The notes under the pieces: model-generated
Databases searched by the model: none
Seen by the model: the letters and a program-made list of their open reading frames with translations, nothing else
Told to the model about the DNA's origin: nothing
Position numbers and translations under genes: made by a program
DNA from: Paenibacillus cellulosilyticus
Lineage (GTDB): Bacteria > Bacillota > Bacilli > Paenibacillales > Paenibacillaceae
Reading direction: 5' to 3'
Assembly (NCBI RefSeq): GCF_003182255.1
Contig: NZ_QGTQ01000029.1
Location: forward strand, 17,510 to 81,509
DNA: 64,000 nt
In this document: positions 25,432 to 32,622 of the stretch, piece after piece
Numbering within the stretch: position 1 is the first letter of the stretch
Layout of the letters: every line of letters starts with the position of its first letter

Positions 25432-27378
25432 TTGGCTAATTATCCGTTTGAATTTGATCCTGGCACACCGTTTATGCAGCAGGCGAGCGATTGGATCGCT
25501 GATGTCTTCTATGAGGTGCTGCCGGAGGCAGGCTTCGAAGTGCGCGACGAGCAGATCTATATGGCGTTCCAGCTGGAGCGGGCGTACAACGAGAAGAAAA
25601 CGATTTTTGCAGAGGCTGGTGTTGGTACTGGCAAAACGCTTGTCTACCTGCTCTATGCAATTTGCTATGCCCGTTATACGCGCAAGCCTGCGATTATCGC
25701 CTGCGCTGACGAGTCGCTGATCGAGCAGCTGGTGAAGCCGGAGGGAGATATCGCAAAGCTTGCTCGCCATCTGGAGCTGACGATTGATGCGCGTCTTGGC
25801 AAATCGCCGGATCAATATATTTGCTTGAACAAGCTGGATGATGTGCGTGCTGATGAAATGGCATCTGAGATCTATGACACCATATACAGCGGATTGCCTA
25901 AATTTGTACATCGTCCAGACACGATGCAGTCATTCCATCCATACGGAAACCGTAAGGACTATCCGGAGCTGTCGGATGACGAATGGGGACAGATCGGCTG
26001 GGACGTCTTCCAAGACTGTCTCGTCTGCAATCAGCGCCATCGCTGTGGTCAGACCTTATCGCGCGAGCATTATCGCAAAGCGGCAGATATCATTATTTGC
26101 TCGCATGATTTCTATATGGAACACGTTTGGACCTATGATGCGCGTAAAAGGGAGGGCCAACTGCCATTGCTGCCAGAGCACAGCTCAGTCGTTTTCGACG
26201 AGGGGCATCTGCTCGAGACAGCGGCGCAAAGCGCGCTCACTTACAAGCTGAAGCACTCGTTGTTCGAGAGCATCATTACGCGGCTGCTCGAAGGAGAAGT
26301 GCGTGAATCGCTTGCCTATGCCGTCGAGGATGCGATCGGAGCGAGTGAAAAGTTGTTCGAGCTGCTGGCGAAGCACAGCGTTCGTGTTCCTGCATCGAAT
26401 CGGCGCGAGGTTGTGCTGAGTGAGGAGCTTCTGCGGGAGATCAATCGGTTCAGCGGTCTGCTCGGGACGATTGAAGAAGAGCTGGTGTTCGAGAGCGGAT
26501 TGTTCACGATTGACGACTATCAGCTCAAGATTGTCGAGGAGCATCTCGAGATGATCGGACTTGCATTGTCGTTGTTCAAGCGTCCAGAAGGACTCATCTC
26601 ATGGGTAACGGACGATGGCGCGGATGGTATCACATTGGTCATTATGCCGCGCAAGGTGAAGGAAATTCTCGCGGAGATGGTGTTCGGCAAGCGAATGCCT
26701 GTCGTCTTCTCGTCGGCTACACTGTCAGTTGACGGCTCCTTCGACTATGTTGCTCAAAGCCTTGGCATTAGCGATTATTTGTCTTTCACCGTAGCTTCTC
26801 CATATAACTATGAGGAGCAGATGAAGGCTGTGCTTTATCCAGAACCATCGGCCCCTTCTGCTGCCAAAATGGAACAGGTGCTTCGCAGCCTAGAGCAAGC
26901 TGAAGGCGGTTCGCTGCTGCTGTTCCCATCATTCGAAGAGCTGCATCTGTTCCAAGCCGAGCTGACTCGCTATCCGGAAGCGCGCAGCTACCGTTTCTTG
27001 TATGAGGGTTCGGCAGAAATCAGCCACCTCATCTCCGAGTTCCAGCGCGATGAGCGCAGCATTCTGTGCGCGGTGACGTTGTGGGAAGGACTTGATATTC
27101 CAGGGCCGTCGCTGTCGCATGTGCTGATCTGGGCGCTTCCGTTCCCGCCGCATGACCCGGTGTTCGATGCAAAGCGGAAGGACGCGAAGGATGCATTCCG
27201 TGAGGTCGATATGCCATATATGCTGCTTCGCATGCGGCAGGGGATCGGCCGGCTTATTCGCACAAGCAGTGACAGCGGTACAGTCTCGATCTTCGGAGAG
27301 CAGCTCGAGAACGATGAGGTTCGAGAACAGATTATGCGGTTCTTACCGTCCAATACAGAGAGGATGGCACCATGCTAA
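25432..27378 (+). CDS. XPD/DinG-family ATP-dependent DNA helicase (Fe-S)
   Basis: A 648-aa superfamily-2 5'-3' helicase. It has motif I AEAGVGTGKTL (~60-70) and four cysteines arranged like an XPD 4Fe-4S domain (C131, C196, C199, C205 from ICLN...CLVCNQRHRCG). The DEAH-box variant is DEGH (VVFDEGHLLE), motif V is LWEGLDIPG and motif VI is GIGRLIRTSSDSG. There is no exonuclease domain, so it is closer to YoaA than to Bacillus DinG. It should unwind DNA or R-loops in repair. The start is TTG 25432, with GGAGG 13 nt upstream. Its stop overlaps the start of the next gene (ATGCTAA), so they are coupled. Confidence 0.85.
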   Translation: MANYPFEFDPGTPFMQQASDWIADVFYEVLPEAGFEVRDEQIYMAFQLERAYNEKKTIFAEAGVGTGKTLVYLLYAICYARYTRKPAIIACADESLIEQLVKPEGDIAKLARHLELTIDARLGKSPDQYICLNKLDDVRADEMASEIYDTIYSGLPKFVHRPDTMQSFHPYGNRKDYPELSDDEWGQIGWDVFQDCLVCNQRHRCGQTLSREHYRKAADIIICSHDFYMEHVWTYDARKREGQLPLLPEHSSVVFDEGHLLETAAQSALTYKLKHSLFESIITRLLEGEVRESLAYAVEDAIGASEKLFELLAKHSVRVPASNRREVVLSEELLREINRFSGLLGTIEEELVFESGLFTIDDYQLKIVEEHLEMIGLALSLFKRPEGLISWVTDDGADGITLVIMPRKVKEILAEMVFGKRMPVVFSSATLSVDGSFDYVAQSLGISDYLSFTVASPYNYEEQMKAVLYPEPSAPSAAKMEQVLRSLEQAEGGSLLLFPSFEELHLFQAELTRYPEARSYRFLYEGSAEISHLISEFQRDERSILCAVTLWEGLDIPGPSLSHVLIWALPFPPHDPVFDAKRKDAKDAFREVDMPYMLLRMRQGIGRLIRTSSDSGTVSIFGEQLENDEVREQIMRFLPSNTERMAPC

Positions 27379-27674
27379 ACATTTCGGAATACAGCGTAGA
27401 ATTAGTAAAAGATCCGTTCGGCATTCTGGACGGCAAACGATATGAATTCATTCTAGATCTAGACGTACCTGATGACGATGAGCTGTATAGCGAGAATGGC
27501 GTCTATGCACGGGTTATTTTCAGTGTTGCAGACAGCGGTTCGCGAATCGTCAAATACGAGCTGCGCGAACGCTCGACAGATCGCTATTTGGAGATTGATC
27601 TGGAAGATGAAGAGCTTGCGGCATTTGCACAATTTTGCAAGGAAGAGCTTGAATCGGGTGCTGACGTCGAGTAA
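27372..27674 (+). CDS. DUF6509-like small protein
   Basis: 100 aa, acidic and soluble. It begins MLNISEYSVELVKDPFGILDGKRYEFILDLDVPDDDELYSENGVYARVIF and ends DLEDEELAAFAQFCKEEL. I believe this is the DUF6509 family; the function is unknown. Its start overlaps the helicase stop by 7 nt. GAGGATGG lies upstream. The murG-like gene follows 26 bp later, so the three are likely one transcript. Confidence 0.7.
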   Translation: MLNISEYSVELVKDPFGILDGKRYEFILDLDVPDDDELYSENGVYARVIFSVADSGSRIVKYELRERSTDRYLEIDLEDEELAAFAQFCKEELESGADVE

Positions 27675-27700
27675 GGCGTCTACCATGGAAGGAGACGGGC

Positions 27701-28774
27701 ATGAAATCGATCTTGTTCACAGGCGGGGGATCCGCCGGACATGTTACGGTCAATCTCGCGCTAATTCCGAAGTTTATTGAAGATGGCTGGAAGGTCGACT
27801 ACATTGGCTCCGTTGATGGCATTGAACGAAGACTGATCGAACCGCTGGAGGGCGTCACGTATCATCCGATTGCTACGGGTAAGCTGCGGCGTTATTTCGA
27901 CTGGCGCAATGCGAAGGACCCGTTTAAGGTTGTGAAAGGCGTCATGCAGGCGTATCGCCTCATTCGTCGATTGAAACCGAATGTTGTCTTCTCTAAAGGT
28001 GGTTTCGTCTCCGTACCAGTCGTGTTAGGGGCCAGGATGAACAAGACGCCAATTCTTATTCATGAATCGGACCTAACACCTGGCTTGGCCAATCGGATTG
28101 CAATGCCTTTCGCAACGGGAATCTGTACGACGTTCCCTGAAACATCGCAATACATTAAGGCAGGCAGCACTGAAGTGCGCCACGTCGGTGCTGTCATCCG
28201 CGAAGAAATTCGTCAAGGGGATGCTCAGCGCGGCCGTGCATTCTGTGACCTGAATGCATCAAAGCCAGTGCTGCTCATTATGGGTGGCAGTTTAGGTGCG
28301 CGTGCGATTAATTCAGCTGTGCGTGCTGCTTTACCAGAGCTTACTCGTCGATTCTACATCGTCCATCTATGCGGCAAAGGTGGCATTGACCCGTCTATCG
28401 AGAATTCGTCGTACCGACAGTATGAGTATGTACAGGAGCAGCTGCCCGATGTGCTCGCGATGACTGATATCGTGATTACGCGTGCTGGCTCGAACTCGAT
28501 CTACGAATTTCTGTCGCTGCAGCTGCCGATGCTGCTCATTCCGCTGTCGAAGCGGCAGAGCAGAGGGGATCAGCTGCTGAACGCTGCATCCTTCAAAGAG
28601 GCCGGCTATGCCCAGGTGCTCGAGGAAGAGCAGCTTAGCGCGGAAACGCTCGTGGCAGAAGTAACGAAGCTGTATGATGAGCGGCATACATACCGATATA
28701 CGATGCGGCGTCACGCGCAGCAGGATGCCTTGTCATCCGTGTATGGGTGGATCGGTGGAATTGCGAAGCCGTAG
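27701..28774 (+). CDS. MurG-like UDP-GlcNAc:lipid glycosyltransferase (second MurG)
   Basis: A 357-aa GT28-family protein. The N-terminal loop FTGGGSAGHVTVNLALIP corresponds to the GGGTGGH loop of MurG. KGGFVSVPVVLGARMNKTPILIHESD, MGGSLGARAINSAV and ITRAGSNSIYEFLSLQLPMLLIPL form the donor and acceptor clefts. MurG makes lipid II from lipid I on the inner membrane face. Here the gene is not in a mur/fts cluster, so it is most likely the second MurG that Bacillus cereus-type genomes also have. GGAGACGGGC precedes the ATG. Its terminator, if any, coincides with the leader of the antiporter. Confidence 0.85.
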   Translation: MKSILFTGGGSAGHVTVNLALIPKFIEDGWKVDYIGSVDGIERRLIEPLEGVTYHPIATGKLRRYFDWRNAKDPFKVVKGVMQAYRLIRRLKPNVVFSKGGFVSVPVVLGARMNKTPILIHESDLTPGLANRIAMPFATGICTTFPETSQYIKAGSTEVRHVGAVIREEIRQGDAQRGRAFCDLNASKPVLLIMGGSLGARAINSAVRAALPELTRRFYIVHLCGKGGIDPSIENSSYRQYEYVQEQLPDVLAMTDIVITRAGSNSIYEFLSLQLPMLLIPLSKRQSRGDQLLNAASFKEAGYAQVLEEEQLSAETLVAEVTKLYDERHTYRYTMRRHAQQDALSSVYGWIGGIAKP

Positions 28775-28789
28775 CATCAACGATATAAT
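28761..28789 (+). promoter_or_regulatory. Sigma-A promoter overlapping the end of the murG-like gene
   Basis: TTGCGA (28761-28766), exactly 17 bp, TATAAT (28784-28789). Transcription should start near 28796, leaving a ~124-nt leader before the antiporter ATG at 28920. Confidence 0.65.
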
Positions 28790-28795
28790 ACTTGT

Positions 28796-28919
28796 AACTT
28801 CATAAGCAATAAATCGGTGGAGTCTGTCATTTACGGGATTTCTCTGTCTTTTTGGAGAGCCTGTATCTTACAGGCTCTTTTTGCATTCATATTGGTCGGC
28901 AATGAAAGGGGAATTGGGT
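28796..28919 (+). ncRNA. Candidate attenuated leader (riboswitch-like) of the antiporter gene
   Basis: Downstream of the promoter, the leader can form a hairpin GAGTCT...GGA-TTT-CTC (about 28820-28845). A strong intrinsic terminator follows at 28856-28882 (AGAGCCTGTA / TACAGGCTCT plus T5), still 37 nt before the SD. TCTCT at ~28840 could compete with the 5' arm of the terminator. I do not recognise the aptamer class. The terminator could instead simply end the murG transcript. Confidence 0.45.
28856..28882 (+). terminator. Intrinsic terminator between murG-like gene and antiporter
   Basis: AGAGCCTGTA / TACAGGCTCT, 10-bp perfect stem, 3-nt loop, then TTTTT. It lies inside the predicted leader of the antiporter mRNA. 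Confidence 0.85.
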
Positions 28920-30083
28920 ATGTCAATTTTATTAACACTTATGTTGATTATTGCGGGCACGAAGCTTGCAGGGGATTTAGCGGTAAGATTGGGTCAACCT
29001 TCTGTGCTTGGCAAGTTGATCGCTGGTATTGTATTAGGGCCTGCAGCGCTGCATTGGATCGAGCCGGAGCCGTTCATTAATGAAATGTCTGAGATCGGCG
29101 TCCTTCTGCTTATGTTCATCGCAGGGCTTGAGACCGATCTTGACCAAATGAAGCGCAATTGGCGTTCATCTGTTGCAGTAGCTGTTGGTGGCATTGTCGC
29201 ACCGTTCGTCGGCGGATATCTCGCTTCAATCGCGTTCGGATTATCGAATGGGCAATCGCTATTCGTCGGCATGCTGTTGTGCGCGACTTCGGTAAGCATT
29301 TCCGTTCAAACGCTGAAAGAGATGAATGCACTTCAATCCCGTGAAGGGACAACGATTCTTGGAGCAGCTGTCGTAGATGATGTCATTGTGGTGATTCTGC
29401 TCGCGGTCATGATGAGTGTACTGGGTACCGGTGAAGGCAGTTCGGTCAGCGAAATTATGATAAAGAATGGACTCTTCTTCTTGCTCATCGTGATCGTCAG
29501 CTTGTTCGTTGTTCCACAGGTCATGAAATGGTTCGCTTCTCTTCGTGTCAGCGAACCTATCATGAGCGGAGCGCTCGTTCTTGTATGCGGCTACGCCTAT
29601 TTCGCTGAAGAAATGGCGGTGGCTGGCATCATCGGTGCATTCGCAGCGGGTATCACGATTTCGCAGACGCGTTTCAAACATGAAGTTGAGGAGAAGGTAA
29701 ATCCGATCGCCTATAGCTTATTCGTTCCCGTGTTCTTCGTCAGCATCGGATTAAATGTCCGTTTCGAAGGCATCGGCAGTCAGCTAGTCTTTCTGCTTGT
29801 GCTGACGCTTATCGCGATCGCCGCCAAGCTGATTGGCGGTGCAATTGGTGCAAGGCTGACTGGCTTTGACCGCCGGTCAGCGCTCATGATCGGAGCGGGC
29901 ATGGTGTCACGTGGAGAAGTGGCCCTTATCCTTGCCGCATCCGGTTTGGAATCCGGGCTGCTGCCGCAGCGTTATTTTACAACCGCAATTGTGCTTGTTA
30001 TTGTTACGACACTCGTTACACCGCCGCTGTTGAAGCTGTTGAATACAGGTCGGAGCAATGCTGTTAAGGCTGTTGATCAGTAA
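28920..30083 (+). CDS. CPA2-family Na+(K+)/H+ antiporter, NapA/GerN type
   Basis: A 387-aa integral membrane protein with 11-13 hydrophobic helices and no cytoplasmic RCK/TrkA domain. The length is close to GerN of Bacillus cereus and NapA of Enterococcus. VRLGQPSVLGKLIAGIVLGPAAL, GVLLLMFIAGLETDLDQMKRNW, AAVVDDVIVVILLAVMM (the paired Asp of the ion site) and SRGEVALILAASGLE are family hallmarks. It exchanges cytoplasmic Na+ or K+ for protons; GerN acts in spore germination. ATG 28920 was chosen for AAAGGGG upstream. Its own promoter and terminator-containing leader suggest regulation by attenuation. Confidence 0.9.
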   Translation: MSILLTLMLIIAGTKLAGDLAVRLGQPSVLGKLIAGIVLGPAALHWIEPEPFINEMSEIGVLLLMFIAGLETDLDQMKRNWRSSVAVAVGGIVAPFVGGYLASIAFGLSNGQSLFVGMLLCATSVSISVQTLKEMNALQSREGTTILGAAVVDDVIVVILLAVMMSVLGTGEGSSVSEIMIKNGLFFLLIVIVSLFVVPQVMKWFASLRVSEPIMSGALVLVCGYAYFAEEMAVAGIIGAFAAGITISQTRFKHEVEEKVNPIAYSLFVPVFFVSIGLNVRFEGIGSQLVFLLVLTLIAIAAKLIGGAIGARLTGFDRRSALMIGAGMVSRGEVALILAASGLESGLLPQRYFTTAIVLVIVTTLVTPPLLKLLNTGRSNAVKAVDQ

Positions 30084-30179
30084 TTTTCGCAGATCTGTGC
30101 AACTTTCCATCGTCTCCGTAAGTCTATGAATGCATCGAACGCATTGATAGGCTGAAAATGGAAACGGAGGAAGCGATTC

Positions 30180-31922
30180 ATGCGGACCAAATGGACGAAG
30201 GTTGCTGTAGGCTGTTTAGCAGTTGGATTAGCGGTTTCGGTTGTCATTCGTGCATCGGCATATGCGCAAGGCGTCTCAGGGGTGAATGCTAGCTTTGCCA
30301 GACCAACGATTAGCAATAAGACAAACATCCCGTTGGCGACACCTCGCTGGTCGATCGAACTCAGCAAATCTACACAAGATATCATTTACGGTAATCCAAG
30401 CGTAGTGACGGCTGGTAATAACGTATTGTTCGTGAAATCTGGCGTATTGAATGCCATCAATGAGTCTAACGGAAAAACACAGTGGACATTTGGTAAGAAG
30501 CTGCAAATGCAAGCCGTTGCGATAGCTGGCAATGATGTATTGGTATTCGATGATAGCGGTGTCGTGTACCGAGTAGATACGAAATCGGGAAAAGGTTCGA
30601 AGCTGTTTCAACTTATGAACGCAAAGGGCACGAAACCTGACGCGATTAATATGTTAATGGCATCTGAAGCTGAAGGAATTGTATATGTCCTCAACTCCAC
30701 TACGGTTGCAGCGGTTGATCTTACCTCTGGGAAACTGAAATGGCGGAATGATGAATTCTTCAATACGAATCAGCCACAGCTTGTGAATGGAAAGCTGCTC
30801 TTTTATGCAATCGAATCGGGGGCGCTTACGGTTGGTACGACTTATGCAATCGATCCGAAGACAGGCAAGACGCTATGGCGATTAGCCGGCAGCCACTCCG
30901 CGCTGCTTGGAACGGACGGAGATAAGCTCTACTTCGAAGATCAATGGCCGAACGTGGATGACGCCGAGAATGCAATTGCGAAGCTGGATGTTGTATCTCT
31001 GACCACGGGAGAATTAATCGAATCGAAGTCGTATCCATCTCCGCAGACGAGTACGGGTACAATCGTTCAACGTTCAAGCCAGATCGTAATCGACGGGAAT
31101 GATTTGTACATTGGTGCTGGTGGCAGCGGGGTGTATCGCTATGGCCTGCAGGCGGACCCGACAACATCAAAACCGGCGTATATTTCAGTGAATGGCAGCT
31201 GGATCGCAGGACCATACAACGGAAAGCTATACTTCAGCCAAGCGGATAATATGGGCTTGTTCGGCAATAAGCTTCTGGATCATACCTACATTCCGTACGA
31301 TGGTGTAGACAATCCAATCAGCCGACTAGACCTAATAGATTCGGGTATGTATATCGGACAGACGGACGGGTCCATATTGGCTTACAACGTCAAAACGGGT
31401 AAGGCGCAGTTCCGCTATGAGTCTCATGCACGCAACTATGGTCCGTTCCAGACGGCCGGCAATACGCTAATCGTACAAGCCGATAATAAGCTGTATGGTT
31501 TCTTACTGTCGGCGGAGCTGACCAAACCAATTACCGACGCCGAGGAAACAGCGAGTGGATACGCGAGGACAGCTGCAAAGCTGTCGCTTAACGGCGAGCT
31601 GCGAGAATTCACGCCGAGCATGATGACAGCGGCGAACCGGATGTTTGTACCGTTTCGTTTCTTGACGGAGGCGTTAGGTGCACAAGTCGTCTATGACAGC
31701 AAGACGAAGTCGGCAACGGTCACGTACGAGGAGCGCGTATTTACGATCACAGAAGGCAAAGCTTATGCGGAGGTTGGCGGCACACAGCAGGAGCTTTCTT
31801 TTGCACCGGTAACGTTGAATGGCTCGCTGTATGTATCTGTGAAGGATATAGGCAATCTGCTTGGCATTACCGTGAACTGGAACCAATCAACAAGAACGGT
31901 AGAAGTGGTTACAGGCAAGTAG
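30180..31922 (+). CDS. Secreted PQQ-like beta-propeller protein with CuAO-type stalk domain
   Basis: 580 aa. The signal peptide is residues 1-30 (VAVGCLAVGLAVSVVIRASAYA). A PQQ-like/WD-type propeller follows with repeats such as LNAINESNGKTQWTFGKK, VAAVDLTSGKLKWRND, YAIDPKTGKTLWRLAG and LAYNVKTGKAQFRYESHAR. The C-terminal ~105 residues are a copper-amine-oxidase N1-type (stalk) domain: NRMFVPFRFLTEALGAQVVYDSKTKSATVTY ... SLYVSVKDIGNLLGITVNWNQSTRTVEV. It is probably an envelope protein that binds wall polymers through the stalk domain; there is no evidence of enzymatic activity. CGGAGGAA precedes the ATG. Confidence 0.85.
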   Translation: MRTKWTKVAVGCLAVGLAVSVVIRASAYAQGVSGVNASFARPTISNKTNIPLATPRWSIELSKSTQDIIYGNPSVVTAGNNVLFVKSGVLNAINESNGKTQWTFGKKLQMQAVAIAGNDVLVFDDSGVVYRVDTKSGKGSKLFQLMNAKGTKPDAINMLMASEAEGIVYVLNSTTVAAVDLTSGKLKWRNDEFFNTNQPQLVNGKLLFYAIESGALTVGTTYAIDPKTGKTLWRLAGSHSALLGTDGDKLYFEDQWPNVDDAENAIAKLDVVSLTTGELIESKSYPSPQTSTGTIVQRSSQIVIDGNDLYIGAGGSGVYRYGLQADPTTSKPAYISVNGSWIAGPYNGKLYFSQADNMGLFGNKLLDHTYIPYDGVDNPISRLDLIDSGMYIGQTDGSILAYNVKTGKAQFRYESHARNYGPFQTAGNTLIVQADNKLYGFLLSAELTKPITDAEETASGYARTAAKLSLNGELREFTPSMMTAANRMFVPFRFLTEALGAQVVYDSKTKSATVTYEERVFTITEGKAYAEVGGTQQELSFAPVTLNGSLYVSVKDIGNLLGITVNWNQSTRTVEVVTGK

Positions 31923-31944
31923 CGCAAAGAAAGGAATAACACCG

Positions 31945-32155
31945 ATGAAGCTGGAATGGCGCAAGGCAGAGAAGTTAGTCTATGGCGTGAAGCATAAATG
32001 ATGAGGAGCCGGCGACATTTGCACTTATGGACGAATTTTGCCAATCGAATCAACTCGTTCGGACTTTCCAAATACATCATCGGGAGATTTACTTGTCCGA
32101 TGCTCGAAAGGTAGATCCCAGTAAGCTTCAAACCATACTTCGCTATCCGGTTTAG
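31945..32155 (+). pseudogene. Remnant of a GyrI-like domain gene with internal deletion
   Basis: An AAGGAATAACACCG ribosome site leads into ATG 31945 and an 18-codon N-terminus (MKLEWRKAEKLVYGVKHK) that stops at 31999. Directly after, in another frame from 32000, 51 codons read DEEPATFALMDEFC...QIHHREIYLSDARKVDPS...TILRYPV and stop at TAG 32153. Both ends match, as I remember them, the start and end of ~200-residue GyrI-like small-molecule-binding proteins. The middle ~130-150 residues are missing and the frame is shifted, so the gene is dead. Confidence 0.7.
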
Positions 32156-32245
32156 CGTGTCTGATCGATAACCTTACGCTTGCATGTCAGATGTGTTCGT
32201 TTTACACTCTTCCGTTTCGCTTGGACAAAACTTTAAACTTTGCCG

Positions 32246-32273
32246 TTGCAATTTGCGATGACGGGTGTATAAT
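32246..32273 (+). promoter_or_regulatory. Promoter of the T-box leader
   Basis: TTGCAA (32246-32251), 16-bp spacer, TATAAT (32268-32273); transcription is expected near 32280. Confidence 0.7.
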
Positions 32274-32279
32274 AACGAG

Positions 32280-32552
32280 TAATTTCATATTTCTCGAACA
32301 ACAAATTCATTGACGAGAATGAGTACGTTAAATCGACTGATCTAACAGAGAGTTGGGTTGCTGAAAACCAACGTTCAGGCGGTAACCGAAAGCTATCTCC
32401 GAGAAGCGGGCCGAAAGGCCAGGCCGCTATTCCAGCGTTAGAAGGAAGCGCATTGATAGATGCGTGATGGAGTGTCGCTGTCGTTGGCAGCGGAACTAGG
32501 GTGGTAACACGGGTTATACAGACTCGTCCCTTATTGGGGACGGGTCTTTTTT
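32280..32552 (+). ncRNA. T-box leader, specifier read as GCU (alanine)
   Basis: The T-box sequence AGGGTGGTAACACGGG (32498-32513) is followed by the terminator AGACTCGTCCC / GGGACGGGTCT plus T6 (32520-32552). Upstream are the Stem I landmarks: AGTA motif (GAGTACG), ACAGAGAG with the distal loop GTTGG...CCAAC (32352-32372), and the specifier region CGAAA-GCT-A (specifier 32392-32394). By alignment to known leaders GCU is the codon, i.e. tRNA-Ala. The UGGU in the T-box would pair with ACCA, fitting the A73 discriminator of tRNA-Ala. Stem II (GGCC-GAAA-GGCC) and Stem III (CGCTG...CAGCG) are also visible. It controls the transaminase downstream. Confidence 0.9.
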
Positions 32553-32571
32553 GTTTGTTCAAATTGAAGAG

Positions 32572-32612
32572 GAGTGACTTTGAACGCCGTTCAAAGATCC
32601 TGATGTGAGGAG
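32572..32612 (+). promoter_or_regulatory. 41-nt leader element, copy 2
   Basis: Differs at 2 of 41 positions from the complement of 8713-8753. Hairpin CTTTGAAC-GCC-GTTCAAAG, then ATCCTGATGTGAGGAG. TCCT can pair with AGGA of the SD across a 6-nt loop, and the loop holds ATG followed directly by TGA. It lies 20 nt after the T-box terminator and ends 10 nt before the transaminase ATG. Confidence 0.6.
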
Positions 32613-32622
32613 ATATCCGCCA

